Positions 10,552-19,036 of a stretch of 64,000 bases of DNA are shown here, piece after piece (the first letter of the stretch is position 1; the number at the start of each line of letters is the position of its first letter). The stretch lies in the NCBI GenBank assembly GCA_000961695.1, contig LADW01000027.1:1-64000 (forward strand). Reading direction: 5' to 3'. The notes below the pieces were generated by a model, which saw only the letters and a list, made by a program, of their open reading frames with translations, ran no database searches and was not told the DNA's origin. Source of the DNA: Hyphomonadaceae bacterium BRH_c29 (GTDB lineage Bacteria; Pseudomonadota; Alphaproteobacteria; Caulobacterales; Hyphomonadaceae). The position numbers and the translations under genes are program-made.

Positions 10552-11688
10552 CTACTTGTCGGGCTTAGGTTCTGTTTCCGTCGCGTTGGGGAAAACATAG
10601 CCGTCGCGTTCGAGGGTGCGTCGGATGTCGCTGGCGAGCCAGGTTTCCGGCAGGCCGCCACGGTGCGTGCCCGTTTTCAGCTCCAGCCCGAACGGCAGGG
10701 AGACTTTTTCAGGCTTTCCATGGGGCACGATGTCGGGCTCGGAAAAGATCGTGCTGGGCTTTGGCGCCGGGATCATCGCGGCGAGAGTGAAGCCGACGGC
10801 GACCAGTGCGCCGGTCCAGACGTTCGACTTGAACACGGCCAGCGCAGCGCCCTCGCCCTTGCTCTTGAGGCGGGAGACCTGCGCGGTGGCGTGGGCGAGG
10901 AAAGCGAGCGAGGTGATCGCGCCCATCCGTCCGGCGCCCTGCATGGCCGAGGCGGCGGCGATAAGGGCAGCCGCCAGGATGAAGAAGCAGAAGCTGTAGA
11001 GCACGGCATGCTTACCAAAGAGGCGCGCGGTGGACTTTACACCGATCAGGGCGTCGTCCTCGCGGTCCTGCAGGGCGTAAATCGTGTCATAGGCGACGGT
11101 CCAGCAGCCAAGACCGACATAGAGGATAATGGCCGGGACGCCCACGGTGCCGGCGGTTGCGACGCCGACCAGCACGCCCCAGTTGAAGGTTGCGCCCAGC
11201 CAGGCCTGCGGCCACCAGGTGACGCGTTTCATGAAGGGATAAGCGCCGACCAGCGGGATCGAGAGCAGGGCGACGATCTTGGCGTCCCCCGGCAGGCAGA
11301 GCCAGACGAGGAAGCCCAAGACAAGCTGGCCGCCCAGGAAGACATATGCCTCTCTCAGGGTGATGAGGCCGGCCGGAATGGGGCGCAGGGCCGTGCGCTC
11401 GACCTTGGCGTCGAAGTCGCGGTCGGTGATGTCGTTCCAGGTGCAGCCTGCTCCGCGCATGGCGACGGCGCCGATCAGGAACAGCGCTGCCCAGAGGAAG
11501 TCAGCGAGGTAAAGGCCCGTCGGGATGCGCGCGAAGGCGAGGCCGACGAGGCAGGGCAGGTAAAGCAGCCAGATGCCCACAGGCCGGTCCAACCGCGCCA
11601 GCATGGCATACGGGCGCACAGATGGCGGCAGGCTGGAAAGCCACCCCGGCAGGGCGCTGTCAGCGGGAGAAAACGGCGTCTCGGTCAT
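10552..11688 (-). CDS. ubiA: 4-hydroxybenzoate polyprenyltransferase with C-terminal extension
   Basis: 378 residues. Integral membrane enzyme that attaches the polyprenyl chain to 4-hydroxybenzoate in ubiquinone synthesis. First Asp-rich motif NDITDRDFDAKVERT, second motif YDTIYALQDREDDALIGVKSTA, and about eight or nine membrane segments. The final ~75 residues after the last helix (IPAPKPSTIFSEPD...) form a soluble tail with EKVSLPFGLELKTGTHRGG and WLASDIRRTLERDGYVFP; the usual family length is nearer 290-320. Stop codon is 3 bp from the MBL gene's stop (convergent). Confidence 0.92.
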   Translation of the reverse strand: MTETPFSPADSALPGWLSSLPPSVRPYAMLARLDRPVGIWLLYLPCLVGLAFARIPTGLYLADFLWAALFLIGAVAMRGAGCTWNDITDRDFDAKVERTALRPIPAGLITLREAYVFLGGQLVLGFLVWLCLPGDAKIVALLSIPLVGAYPFMKRVTWWPQAWLGATFNWGVLVGVATAGTVGVPAIILYVGLGCWTVAYDTIYALQDREDDALIGVKSTARLFGKHAVLYSFCFFILAAALIAAASAMQGAGRMGAITSLAFLAHATAQVSRLKSKGEGAALAVFKSNVWTGALVAVGFTLAAMIPAPKPSTIFSEPDIVPHGKPEKVSLPFGLELKTGTHRGGLPETWLASDIRRTLERDGYVFPNATETEPKPDK

Positions 11689-11782
11689 TGGAGCGGCTTA
11701 TAGCGTGGATTCCCCGATGGGACAGGGGAATGCGCGCATGAGGCGAATGGTTGCGAGACCGAGACGGTCTTGTCGTTCACAA

Positions 11783-11834
11783 GCACGCGGAAACCCTGAG
11801 GCGAAACTGCCAAGCCGTCAGGGCCTCCGCGTGC
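11783..11834. other. Long imperfect hairpin between lipoprotein gene and ubiA
   Basis: Arms GCACGCGGA (11783-11791) and TCCGCGTGC (11826-11834), then an aa/cc internal mismatch, then CCCTGA (11794-11799) and TCAGGG (11818-11823), with an 18-nt loop. There is no T run on either side, so a plain intrinsic terminator is unlikely. On the minus strand it lies just after the lipoprotein stop and before ubiA. Confidence 0.55.
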
Positions 11835-11849
11835 GTCCCCCAGCCTGTT

Positions 11850-12284
11850 TCAGTCCAGATCGGTACGCAGCGCGATCCAGACAGCCAGCTGGCCGTCCTT
11901 GGGTGAGAGCTGCATTTGGCCGTGCGTGCCGGTGCGGTCGAAAGAGATCAGCTTGTAGCCGGGCATGACCGTGCCGGAACTGTCGGAGGCGGCGAAGCCT
12001 GCTGCCTTGAGCTGGCTGATCAGGTCAGCGGTGAGGGCATCTGCGTCAGCGGTATTGCTGGCGGTCCCTTCCAGCGTGCGGGTCGGGGCGACTTCCTTGC
12101 AGGTCGTGAGGGATGTGCCGGGCGGAAGGGGGAAGTCGTCTGGCAGCCAGCCTGAGCAGCTTGCGCTCGCGGCCTTTGCGCCGGACTCACCAGCCACGGC
12201 TTCGCCCGCCGACTGTCCGCAGGCCCCCAGCGCGCCGCAGGCGGCAAGGCCCAGTGAAAGCGCGATCAGTTTGGTTTTCAGCAT
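11850..12284 (-). CDS. Predicted lipoprotein of unknown function
   Basis: 144 residues from ATG at 12282-12284, preceded by AGGAGAGAACGACC, a good ribosome site that rules out a longer frame. The leader MLKTKLIALSLGLAACGALGAC offers lipoboxes at Cys16 (LAAC) or Cys22 (LGAC). The mature part contains CSGWLPDDFPLPPGTSLTTCKE and a C-terminal alpha/beta segment, LISQLKAAGFAASDSSGTVMPGYKLISFDR, that suggests a small folded domain. I do not recognise the family. Confidence 0.65.
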   Translation of the reverse strand: MLKTKLIALSLGLAACGALGACGQSAGEAVAGESGAKAASASCSGWLPDDFPLPPGTSLTTCKEVAPTRTLEGTASNTADADALTADLISQLKAAGFAASDSSGTVMPGYKLISFDRTGTHGQMQLSPKDGQLAVWIALRTDLD

Positions 12285-12379
12285 GGTCGTTCTCTCCTGA
12301 AGTCGTTCAGTTCTCTCCACGAGAAAACTGCCGCGCCTCCGCCATTGTGGGACGAAGTTTCAGGACAGGTGGACAATGC

Positions 12380-13753
12380 TCAGGCGATCGAGACGGTCTT
12401 GCGGTTCATGAAGGCGTGCAGGCCATCGGCGGCGAGTTCGCGGCCATAGCCGGATTGCTTGATGCCGCCAAAGGGAAGGCGCGGATCTGAGGCGACCATG
12501 GAATTGACGAACGTTGCGCCGGCTTCCAGTTCGCGCACGGCCTGATCGATCTCGGCCTCATCCTTCGAAAACAGGACCGAGCCGAGGCCGTAGACGCTGC
12601 GATTGGCGCGGGCGATGGCGTCGTCGAGGCTGGTGACTTTCCAGAGATTGGCGACGGGGCCGAACATTTCCTCGTCCGTCGAGGGCGTACCGGAATGGGC
12701 GTCGGCGAGGATCTGCGGGGCGAACCAGGCGCCCTTGCCGGGCACGGTGCGCTCCTTGGTGAGGCGCACGGCGCCGCCTTTGAGAGAGCGATCGACCTGA
12801 TCGGCCAGCTCGTCGCGGATGGTCAGCGTGGCCAGCGGTCCGACATCGGTGTCGGCTTTCATCGGGTCGCCGACGGTCAGCGCGTCAAACGCGGCGGTGT
12901 AGCGCTTGGCGAACGTGTCGTAGATGTCGGCATGGACGAAGAAGCGCTTGCCCGCGATGCAGGACTGGCCGGAATTCTGGATGCGGGCGGTGACGGCATT
13001 TTTCACGGCGTTGTCGAGATCCGCCGACGGCATGACGATGAATGCGTCAGAGCCGCCGAGCTCCAGCAGGCTCGGCTTGATGGAGTCGCCCGCAATCGCG
13101 GCAACGCTGCGCCCGGCCGGGCCGGAGCCCGTAAGCGTGACGGCTCTCACCCGGTCGTCGCGGATGATGCCTTCGACTTCGCCAGAGCCGATCAGAAGTG
13201 TCTGGAAACAGCCATCGGGAAAGCCAGCACGGCGGAATACGTCCTCAATGTTGAGGGCCGAGCGCCAGACATTTGAAGCATGCTTCAACAGGCCGACATT
13301 GCCTGCCATCAGCGCCGGGGTGGCGAAACGGAAGACCTGCCAGAAGGGGAAGTTCCACGGCATCACGGCCAGAACAGGCCCCATGGGGAGGTGGCGCACG
13401 AAGGCGCGGTGCGCCTCGGTCTGGTAGGTCAGGTCCTGCATGTAGGCCGGGCCATGCTCGGCATAGTGGCGGCAGGCACTGGCGCACTTCTTCACTTCGG
13501 CTTCGGCCTGGGCGAGGGGCTTGCCCATTTCCAATGTGATGTCGCGGGCATAGTCGGCGGCCTTGGCCTCCAGTACGTCTGCAGCGAGGTTCAGCAGTTC
13601 GGCGCGCTCGCTCAGCGGCACGTTGCGCCATGACCGGAACCGGTCTGCGGCCTTGTCGAGCGCGGCTTCGATGCCCGCAGGAGTGAGCGGCGTGAAGGTT
13701 TCGAGCACGTCCCCATTGGCCGGGTTGATTGACTGAACTTCTTTGCCTGGCAT
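12380..13753 (-). CDS. NAD(P)-dependent aldehyde dehydrogenase, succinate-semialdehyde type
   Basis: 457 residues, the length of the short Sad/GabD-like ALDH branch. Catalytic Cys is in NSGQSCIAGKRFFV and the general-base Glu in LLELGGSDAFIV; VMPWNFPFWQVFRF is the cofactor/oxyanion Asn motif. The C-terminus PFGGIKQSGYGRELAADGLHAFMNRKTVSI matches the family end. Such enzymes oxidise succinate semialdehyde or related short aldehydes; substrate is an inference from overall pattern. Divergent from rsmE. Confidence 0.88.
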   Translation of the reverse strand: MPGKEVQSINPANGDVLETFTPLTPAGIEAALDKAADRFRSWRNVPLSERAELLNLAADVLEAKAADYARDITLEMGKPLAQAEAEVKKCASACRHYAEHGPAYMQDLTYQTEAHRAFVRHLPMGPVLAVMPWNFPFWQVFRFATPALMAGNVGLLKHASNVWRSALNIEDVFRRAGFPDGCFQTLLIGSGEVEGIIRDDRVRAVTLTGSGPAGRSVAAIAGDSIKPSLLELGGSDAFIVMPSADLDNAVKNAVTARIQNSGQSCIAGKRFFVHADIYDTFAKRYTAAFDALTVGDPMKADTDVGPLATLTIRDELADQVDRSLKGGAVRLTKERTVPGKGAWFAPQILADAHSGTPSTDEEMFGPVANLWKVTSLDDAIARANRSVYGLGSVLFSKDEAEIDQAVRELEAGATFVNSMVASDPRLPFGGIKQSGYGRELAADGLHAFMNRKTVSIA

Positions 13754-13802
13754 GCCGCGCTCCTGACTTAACCTTCTCTCTTCATAAGCCTATACCCCGC
13801 TC

Positions 13803-14573
13803 ATGAGTTCCACGCCCCGACTGTTTGTCACTGAAGATATATTTGAAGGTAAGACGATTGCGCTCGATGAGGGGCAATCGAATTACCTGCTGCGCGTCCT
13901 CCGCCTTGGCGCGGGCGCGCCTGTTCGCGTGTTCAATGGACGCCACGGCGAATGGGACTGCGAGATCGGCCCGGTGCAGGGCAAACGGGCGAGCCTTGAG
14001 CCGGTAAAGCAGATGCGGGCGCAGCCTGAATTGCCCGCCAGCGCGCCCATCCTGCTGTTTGCGCCGGTGAAAAAGGCCGAGACGGATTTTATCGTCGAGA
14101 AGGCGACCGAGCTGGGTGCGGCGCGGATCTGTCCGATCCTGACCGAGTGGACGCAGACGCGCACGGTGCGCCTCGACCGGTTCAACAAGATCGTGCTGGA
14201 GGCCTCTGAACAGACCGAGCGGCTGGACCTGCCGCAGGTGGAAGACCTGCAGCCGCTGGCGACAGCGCTGGAGGCGCTGCCGGGCGGTACTGTGGTGATC
14301 TATTGCGACGAAGCCGGTGACGATATGGATGCGCCATGGGGTGGTGATACGGGCCGGGCGGGGCCGATTGCGGATGTGCTGGCCACCCTCGGTGATGTGC
14401 CCGTGGCGATCCTGATCGGGCCGGAAGGTGGCTTCACCCCCGACGAACGCGCCTGCCTGCGCGGGCGCGACGATACGCGGCCCGTAAGCCTCGGCCCCCG
14501 CATCCTGCGCGCGGAAACGGCGGCTGTGGCCGCTCTGTCAGTCTGGCAGGCCCTGAAGGGGGACTGGCGCTAG
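13803..14573 (+). CDS. rsmE: 16S rRNA (uracil-1498-N3)-methyltransferase
   Basis: 256 residues. SPOUT-class enzyme that methylates U1498 of 16S rRNA. N-terminal PUA-like domain (NYLLRVLRLGAGAPVRVFNGRHGEW), then the SPOUT core with FAPVKKAETDFIVEKATELGAARICP and the SAM-binding knot LIGPEGGFTPDE ... VSLGPRILRAETAAVAAL. All signature segments intact. Its stop codon TAG is shared, through the palindrome CTAG, with the convergent gene at 14570. Confidence 0.95.
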   Translation: MSSTPRLFVTEDIFEGKTIALDEGQSNYLLRVLRLGAGAPVRVFNGRHGEWDCEIGPVQGKRASLEPVKQMRAQPELPASAPILLFAPVKKAETDFIVEKATELGAARICPILTEWTQTRTVRLDRFNKIVLEASEQTERLDLPQVEDLQPLATALEALPGGTVVIYCDEAGDDMDAPWGGDTGRAGPIADVLATLGDVPVAILIGPEGGFTPDERACLRGRDDTRPVSLGPRILRAETAAVAALSVWQALKGDWR

Positions 14574-15208
14574 TAAAACCAGCGCTTGATCGGTTTGGGG
14601 ACGGCGCCTTCCCAGCGGCGTTTCCAGTCGATGGCGAGGCCGACGCGGTGGTTGATCTTGCCGTCCCAGATCGGTTTCAGTCCCACTGACTGCAGCACGT
14701 CCAGCAGGCGCTGGCCGATGGCGATGGAGTCTTCCGGCGGGCCGTTCGGGTCGGCGCCACCATAGCTGATATAGAGGCTGCCGCTCTCAACGGCGCTTTC
14801 GGTGTCCTGCTGGTGGAAGAAGACGTAGCCTTTGGCGTCGCGTCCAGTCAGGTCTGCGAAATCGTCCATTTCGGCGCCGATCTCGGCCGCGCCGCATGTG
14901 CCGCAGCAGGTGAAGTGCTGACGGGCGACGATGTCTTCTTCTTCCAGCATGTCGAAAGCGAGTTCCAGACGGTCAAAATCGGTCAGGATCGGCCACTTGT
15001 CCTGGTCCTGCACCAGCGCGGAGACGGCATGGACCAGCGCGTTGCGCACCTCGATCTGGCGGTCGCGATCTGTAAGCGGGCTGCGGAAATCCTGCGCGTA
15101 ATCCAGAAGAATCTCTTCGATCTCCTCCAGCGGCTCATAGCCGCCGCGGACGTGCATGCGAGCCCACATTTTCAGGTCGTCGCGCTCATCTGTGGTCATC
15201 TTGGACAT
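14570..15208 (-). CDS. DUF6891-like protein of unknown function
   Basis: 212 residues from ATG 15208; a GTG at 15223 would add five residues. Acidic, cytoplasmic-looking protein with LKMWARMHVRGGYEPLEEIEEI at the N-terminus, a Cys pair in HFTCCGTCGAAEIGAEM and GYVFFHQQDTE ... LYISYGGA. This is the layout of the DUF6891 family, whose function is unknown. CC/C cluster could bind a metal (inference). Convergent with rsmE; divergent from gshA. Confidence 0.65.
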   Translation of the reverse strand: MSKMTTDERDDLKMWARMHVRGGYEPLEEIEEILLDYAQDFRSPLTDRDRQIEVRNALVHAVSALVQDQDKWPILTDFDRLELAFDMLEEEDIVARQHFTCCGTCGAAEIGAEMDDFADLTGRDAKGYVFFHQQDTESAVESGSLYISYGGADPNGPPEDSIAIGQRLLDVLQSVGLKPIWDGKINHRVGLAIDWKRRWEGAVPKPIKRWFY

Positions 15209-15312
15209 AGCAGGCTCATTCACTAAACGAATTCGTGAGAATAACGCGGTTGGCGGGGAAGCGAAACAACCTTATCTGCAATCCTTGTTCAGCATCCAGG
15301 GAGGGCTTCCGG

Positions 15313-16692
15313 ATGAGCACGCCAACGTCGGACATCGACGAGACCTCCGCGCGTATTGAAGACAAGCGTGAGCTTGTCGAATACCTGGAAGGCGGCAGCA
15401 AACCTGCGGCAGACTGGCGGATCGGCACGGAGCACGAGAAATTCGGCTTCCTGCGCGAGGGCCTGCGCCCGCTGCCGTATGACGGCAAGGCCTCTGTTCT
15501 GGCCATGCTGGAGGGCCTGCGCGACAAGTTCGGCTGGGATTCCATCATTGAAGGCGGCAAGCTGATCGGTCTGCAGCGCGACGGGGCCAGCGTGTCGCTG
15601 GAGCCGGGTGGGCAGTTCGAACTGTCCGGCGCGCCGCTGGAGACCATCCACCAGACCTGTACCGAAGTCGGCCGCCACCTCGAAGAGGTGCGCGAGATCG
15701 CTGACCCGCTCGGCATTTCCTTCCTTGGCCTCGGCGCCAGTCCGCTGTGGAGCCTTGCCGAGACGCCAGTGATGCCCAAGGGCCGCTACAAGATCATGAC
15801 GGAATACATGGACAAGGTCGGGCGCCTTGGCCGCCAGATGATGTTCCGCACCTGCACCGTGCAGACCAATCTCGATTTCGGCTCCGAAGCCGACATGGTG
15901 AAGAAGTTCCGCGTGTCGCTGGCGCTGCAGCCGCTGGGCACGGCGCTGTTCGCGAACTCGCCCTTCATGGACGGCCGCCCGAATGGTTTCCTGTCGTACC
16001 GCTCGCAGATCTGGACCGATACCGATCCGGACCGCACAGGCATGCTGCCCTTCGTGTTCGAAGACGGCATGGGGTTTGAGCGCTATGTCGACTATGCCCT
16101 TGATGTACCCATGTATTTCGTACGCCGCGGCGGGCAGTACCTGAACGCCAGCGGGCGCAGCTTCCGCGATTTCATGGACGGAAAACTGGACATCCTGCCG
16201 GGCGAGAAGCCGGCGATGGATGACTTTGTCGACCATCTCTCGACCATCTTCCCGGAAGTGCGCCTGAAGCGCTTCCTTGAAATGCGTGGGTCCGATGCCG
16301 GCCCATGGTCGCACCTCTGCGCCTTCTCTGCCTTCTGGACGGGGCTGCTCTATTGCCCCACCTGCCTCGATGCGGCGTGGGACCGGGTGAAGCACTGGAC
16401 GGCGCCCGAGCGCGAAGCGATGCGCCAGTCGGTGCGTACGCTGGGCCTGAAGACACCCATTCCGGGCGGCGCGACGATGCAGGATCTGGCCATGGAAATG
16501 CTGGACCTGGCCCGTATTGGCCTCAGCAACCGGAATAACCTCACGGCGTCTGGCGACAATGAAACGGGTTACCTGACCGAACTGGACGAGATCGCCCGTT
16601 CCGGCAAGACACCGGCTGAGCGCCTGCTGGAGCGCTATTACGGCGCCTGGAACCGTGACGTGCGCCACGTTTTCACAGAACAAGCTTATTAG
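15313..16692 (+). CDS. gshA: Glutamate-cysteine ligase (GCS2/plant-like type)
   Basis: 459 residues from ATG 15313, preceded by AGGGAGGG. Catalyses the first step of glutathione synthesis, ATP-dependent joining of L-glutamate and L-cysteine. Signature segments: DWRIGTEHEKFGF, LEPGGQFELSGAPLETIHQTC, MFRTCTVQTNLDF, FANSPFMDGRPNG, MRGSDAGPW. This is the alphaproteobacterial/plant-like lineage, not the E. coli type. Monocistronic by context. Confidence 0.93.
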   Translation: MSTPTSDIDETSARIEDKRELVEYLEGGSKPAADWRIGTEHEKFGFLREGLRPLPYDGKASVLAMLEGLRDKFGWDSIIEGGKLIGLQRDGASVSLEPGGQFELSGAPLETIHQTCTEVGRHLEEVREIADPLGISFLGLGASPLWSLAETPVMPKGRYKIMTEYMDKVGRLGRQMMFRTCTVQTNLDFGSEADMVKKFRVSLALQPLGTALFANSPFMDGRPNGFLSYRSQIWTDTDPDRTGMLPFVFEDGMGFERYVDYALDVPMYFVRRGGQYLNASGRSFRDFMDGKLDILPGEKPAMDDFVDHLSTIFPEVRLKRFLEMRGSDAGPWSHLCAFSAFWTGLLYCPTCLDAAWDRVKHWTAPEREAMRQSVRTLGLKTPIPGGATMQDLAMEMLDLARIGLSNRNNLTASGDNETGYLTELDEIARSGKTPAERLLERYYGAWNRDVRHVFTEQAY

Positions 16693-16800
16693 GGTACATC
16701 CTGCCTCTGAAAAGGCCCCGAAAAAGCAGAAACTGCCTTGAGCCATGCGACAGAGCAGGCTCAATATGCAAAATTCTGGGAAGCTGAGGGAGAGAAGCAG

Positions 16801-18396
16801 GTGACAGACAACGCAATTGCCGCCGGGCAGGGAGAAGAGAAGACCTTTCTGGGGCATCCGACGGGATTGTTCATCCTGTTCCTCACCGAGATGTGGGAGC
16901 GCTTTTCCTATTACGGGATGCGGGCCCTGCTGGTCCTCTACCTGACCAAGCACTTCCTGTTCGACCGCGAAGCCGCTTACGGCCTCTACGGCGCTTACAC
17001 GACGCTGGTCTACATCACCCCGGTGATCGGTGGTTATCTGGCTGACCGATACCTTGGCGCCCGCAAGGCGGTGACGATCGGAGCTGTGTTCCTTGTGCTG
17101 GGCCACCTCGGCATGGCGATCGAAGGCGACCCGGTGAAGCCCGGAGAAGTGGCCGATGGCAGCATTCTGAACGTCTTCTACTTCAGCCTCGCTCTCATCA
17201 TCGTTGGCGTCGGCTTCCTGAAAGCAAATATCTCGACCATTGTCGGCTCGCTCTACAAGAAGACCGACAAGCGTCGTGATTCCGCGTTCACCATTTTCTA
17301 TGTCGGCATCAATACTGGCGCCTTCCTTGGCGCACTGATCGCGGGCTATCTGGGGGAGACCTTTGGCTGGGCCTACGGATTTGGCGCGGCAGGCATCGGT
17401 ATGCTGCTGGGCCTGGTCGTCTTCGTCTGGGGCAAGCCGGCCCTGCGAGGCGCAGGTGAGCCGAGCAATCCTGTCCGCCTGGCGGCGCCAATGATGGGGC
17501 CGCTGAACCGCGAGCACTTGATCTGGCTTGGTGCCATCGCGTTGACGCTGATCGTCTGGTTTCTCGTGCGCAGTCAGGGCACGGTGAATATTCTTCTGCT
17601 GATCTCGATGACGCTGACCTATGGCTTCATTGTCTGGCGCGCCATCGCGAAGCTGAACCCCGACCAGCGTGGCCGAATCATCGTGGCGTTGGTGCTCATC
17701 TCCACCAACGTTCTGTTCTGGGGCCTGTTCGAACAGGCCGGCTCCTCGCTCAATATCTTCACGGATGAACACGTGGATCGCAATTTGCTTGGATGGGAAG
17801 TTCCGGCTTCCATGTTCCAGTCGATCAACGCGCTTTACATCATGACGCTTGGCCCGGTGTTTGCCGGCCTGTGGGTCTGGCTGGGGAAGAAAGGCTGGGA
17901 GCCGAGCGCACCGATGAAGTTTGCACTGGCGCTGTTGCAGCTGGGCCTCGGCTTCCTCGTGCTGGTCTTTGGTGCGTCCGGTGGCAGCATGACTCCGGTG
18001 ATCTTCATCTTCCTGATCTACCTGCTGCACACGACGGGCGAGCTTTGCATGAGCCCGGTCGGCTTGTCGGCCATGACGCGCCTGTCGGTCACCTCAATGG
18101 TGGGCCTGATGATGGGCGCCTGGTTCCTGGCTTCCGGTGCCGGTAACGCTGTGGCGGCACTGATTGCTCAGGCGACGGCTTCCGGCGGCGAAGGCGTTGA
18201 GCAGGTCCTGTCGGTTTATACCAAGGTCGGCTGGTTCGCGATTGGCGTCGCCGTGTTGTTCGCGATTGCGGCGCCGTTCCTGACGAAACTGATGCATCTG
18301 GATACGCTGGCGGATGATGACGCGAAAGATCTCGCTACCGTCGACACGTTCGGCTCGAACACTGATCCGGGTGTGCCGGACAAGACGCTCAGCTAA
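16801..18396 (+). CDS. POT-family proton-dependent oligopeptide transporter
   Basis: 531 residues from GTG 16801, preferred because AGGGAGAGAAG precedes it; a TTG at 16738 would add 21 polar residues and lacks a ribosome site. Major facilitator protein importing di- and tripeptides with protons. The POT hallmark ExxERF is in FLTEMWERFSYYGMRALLVLYL, and the PTR2 signature region follows (GGYLADRYLGARKAV). About 12-14 membrane segments. Followed by a terminator. Confidence 0.92.
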   Translation: MTDNAIAAGQGEEKTFLGHPTGLFILFLTEMWERFSYYGMRALLVLYLTKHFLFDREAAYGLYGAYTTLVYITPVIGGYLADRYLGARKAVTIGAVFLVLGHLGMAIEGDPVKPGEVADGSILNVFYFSLALIIVGVGFLKANISTIVGSLYKKTDKRRDSAFTIFYVGINTGAFLGALIAGYLGETFGWAYGFGAAGIGMLLGLVVFVWGKPALRGAGEPSNPVRLAAPMMGPLNREHLIWLGAIALTLIVWFLVRSQGTVNILLLISMTLTYGFIVWRAIAKLNPDQRGRIIVALVLISTNVLFWGLFEQAGSSLNIFTDEHVDRNLLGWEVPASMFQSINALYIMTLGPVFAGLWVWLGKKGWEPSAPMKFALALLQLGLGFLVLVFGASGGSMTPVIFIFLIYLLHTTGELCMSPVGLSAMTRLSVTSMVGLMMGAWFLASGAGNAVAALIAQATASGGEGVEQVLSVYTKVGWFAIGVAVLFAIAAPFLTKLMHLDTLADDDAKDLATVDTFGSNTDPGVPDKTLS

Positions 18397-18419
18397 GGGC
18401 GCGGCACTTCCAACATGCG

Positions 18420-18450
18420 AAAAGGGCGGCCCGATATGGCCACCCTTTTT
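18420..18450 (+). terminator. Rho-independent terminator after POT transporter
   Basis: AAAAGGGcGGCC (18420-18431) pairs with GGCCaCCCTTTT (18438-18449) with one C/A mismatch and a 6-nt loop, 24 bp after the stop and ending in T's. Could serve both convergent genes. Confidence 0.8.
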
Positions 18451-18479
18451 GATTTTGCGTTGCTTTGGCTCTACGCCGC

Positions 18480-18908
18480 TTAGCGATAGGGCGGGATGAA
18501 CGGATCGGTCGGCAGGCCGCGTTTCAGCCAGCCATCGCCTTTGGTCTCGTTGCCGCTCATGCCTTCGCTGATGTCGAAGACATGGGTGAAGCCGGCTTTT
18601 TCCAGCACGCTGGCAGCGGCTTTCGAGCGTGAGCCGCTCCGGCAGATGACTGCGATTGGCTGGTCGAGATCCCCCAGCACGGCGCCGCGCGCCTGGGCGA
18701 TGAAATCCCGGTCCTGCACGTTGATGCCGTGGCTGTCGCGGGGCAGGCCGGTCATGGCCCATTCCGTGGGCGTGCGGACGTCCAGCACGACCAGGTCGCC
18801 GCGTTGGACCATCTGCCAGGCGGAATCAGCCGGCAGGTCGCCGGGCTCAGCAAAGGCAGGAGCTGCCAGGAAAGCCGCTCCAATCAGGGCACCCATCACG
18901 AAACGCAT
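18480..18908 (-). CDS. Exported rhodanese-domain protein
   Basis: 142 residues from ATG 18908, which begins a clear signal peptide (MRFVMGALIGAAFLAAPAFA). One rhodanese domain: GDLVVLDVRTPTEWAMTGLP, DRDFIAQ, and the active-site loop ICRSGSRSKAAASVLEKAGF with its catalytic Cys. Periplasmic single-domain rhodaneses handle sulfane sulfur or cyanide; the physiological partner is unknown. Confidence 0.85.
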   Translation of the reverse strand: MRFVMGALIGAAFLAAPAFAEPGDLPADSAWQMVQRGDLVVLDVRTPTEWAMTGLPRDSHGINVQDRDFIAQARGAVLGDLDQPIAVICRSGSRSKAAASVLEKAGFTHVFDISEGMSGNETKGDGWLKRGLPTDPFIPPYR

Positions 18909-19036
18909 TGTATCACCGTCCTCTACGCACCGGACGTGCGGACGAGTCAGTCCGCATCCCTTCGTCCGATCATGGCGAGAAAGTGGCAAAACGATTCCGG
19001 CCGATCAAGACCTGATACGCGGATGTGACAGCAATT

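Noticed and set aside
15289-18030. 913-codon minus-strand frame over gshA and the POT gene
   Set aside because: Antisense of two well-supported genes; low-complexity Gln/His/Arg-rich translation with no domain.
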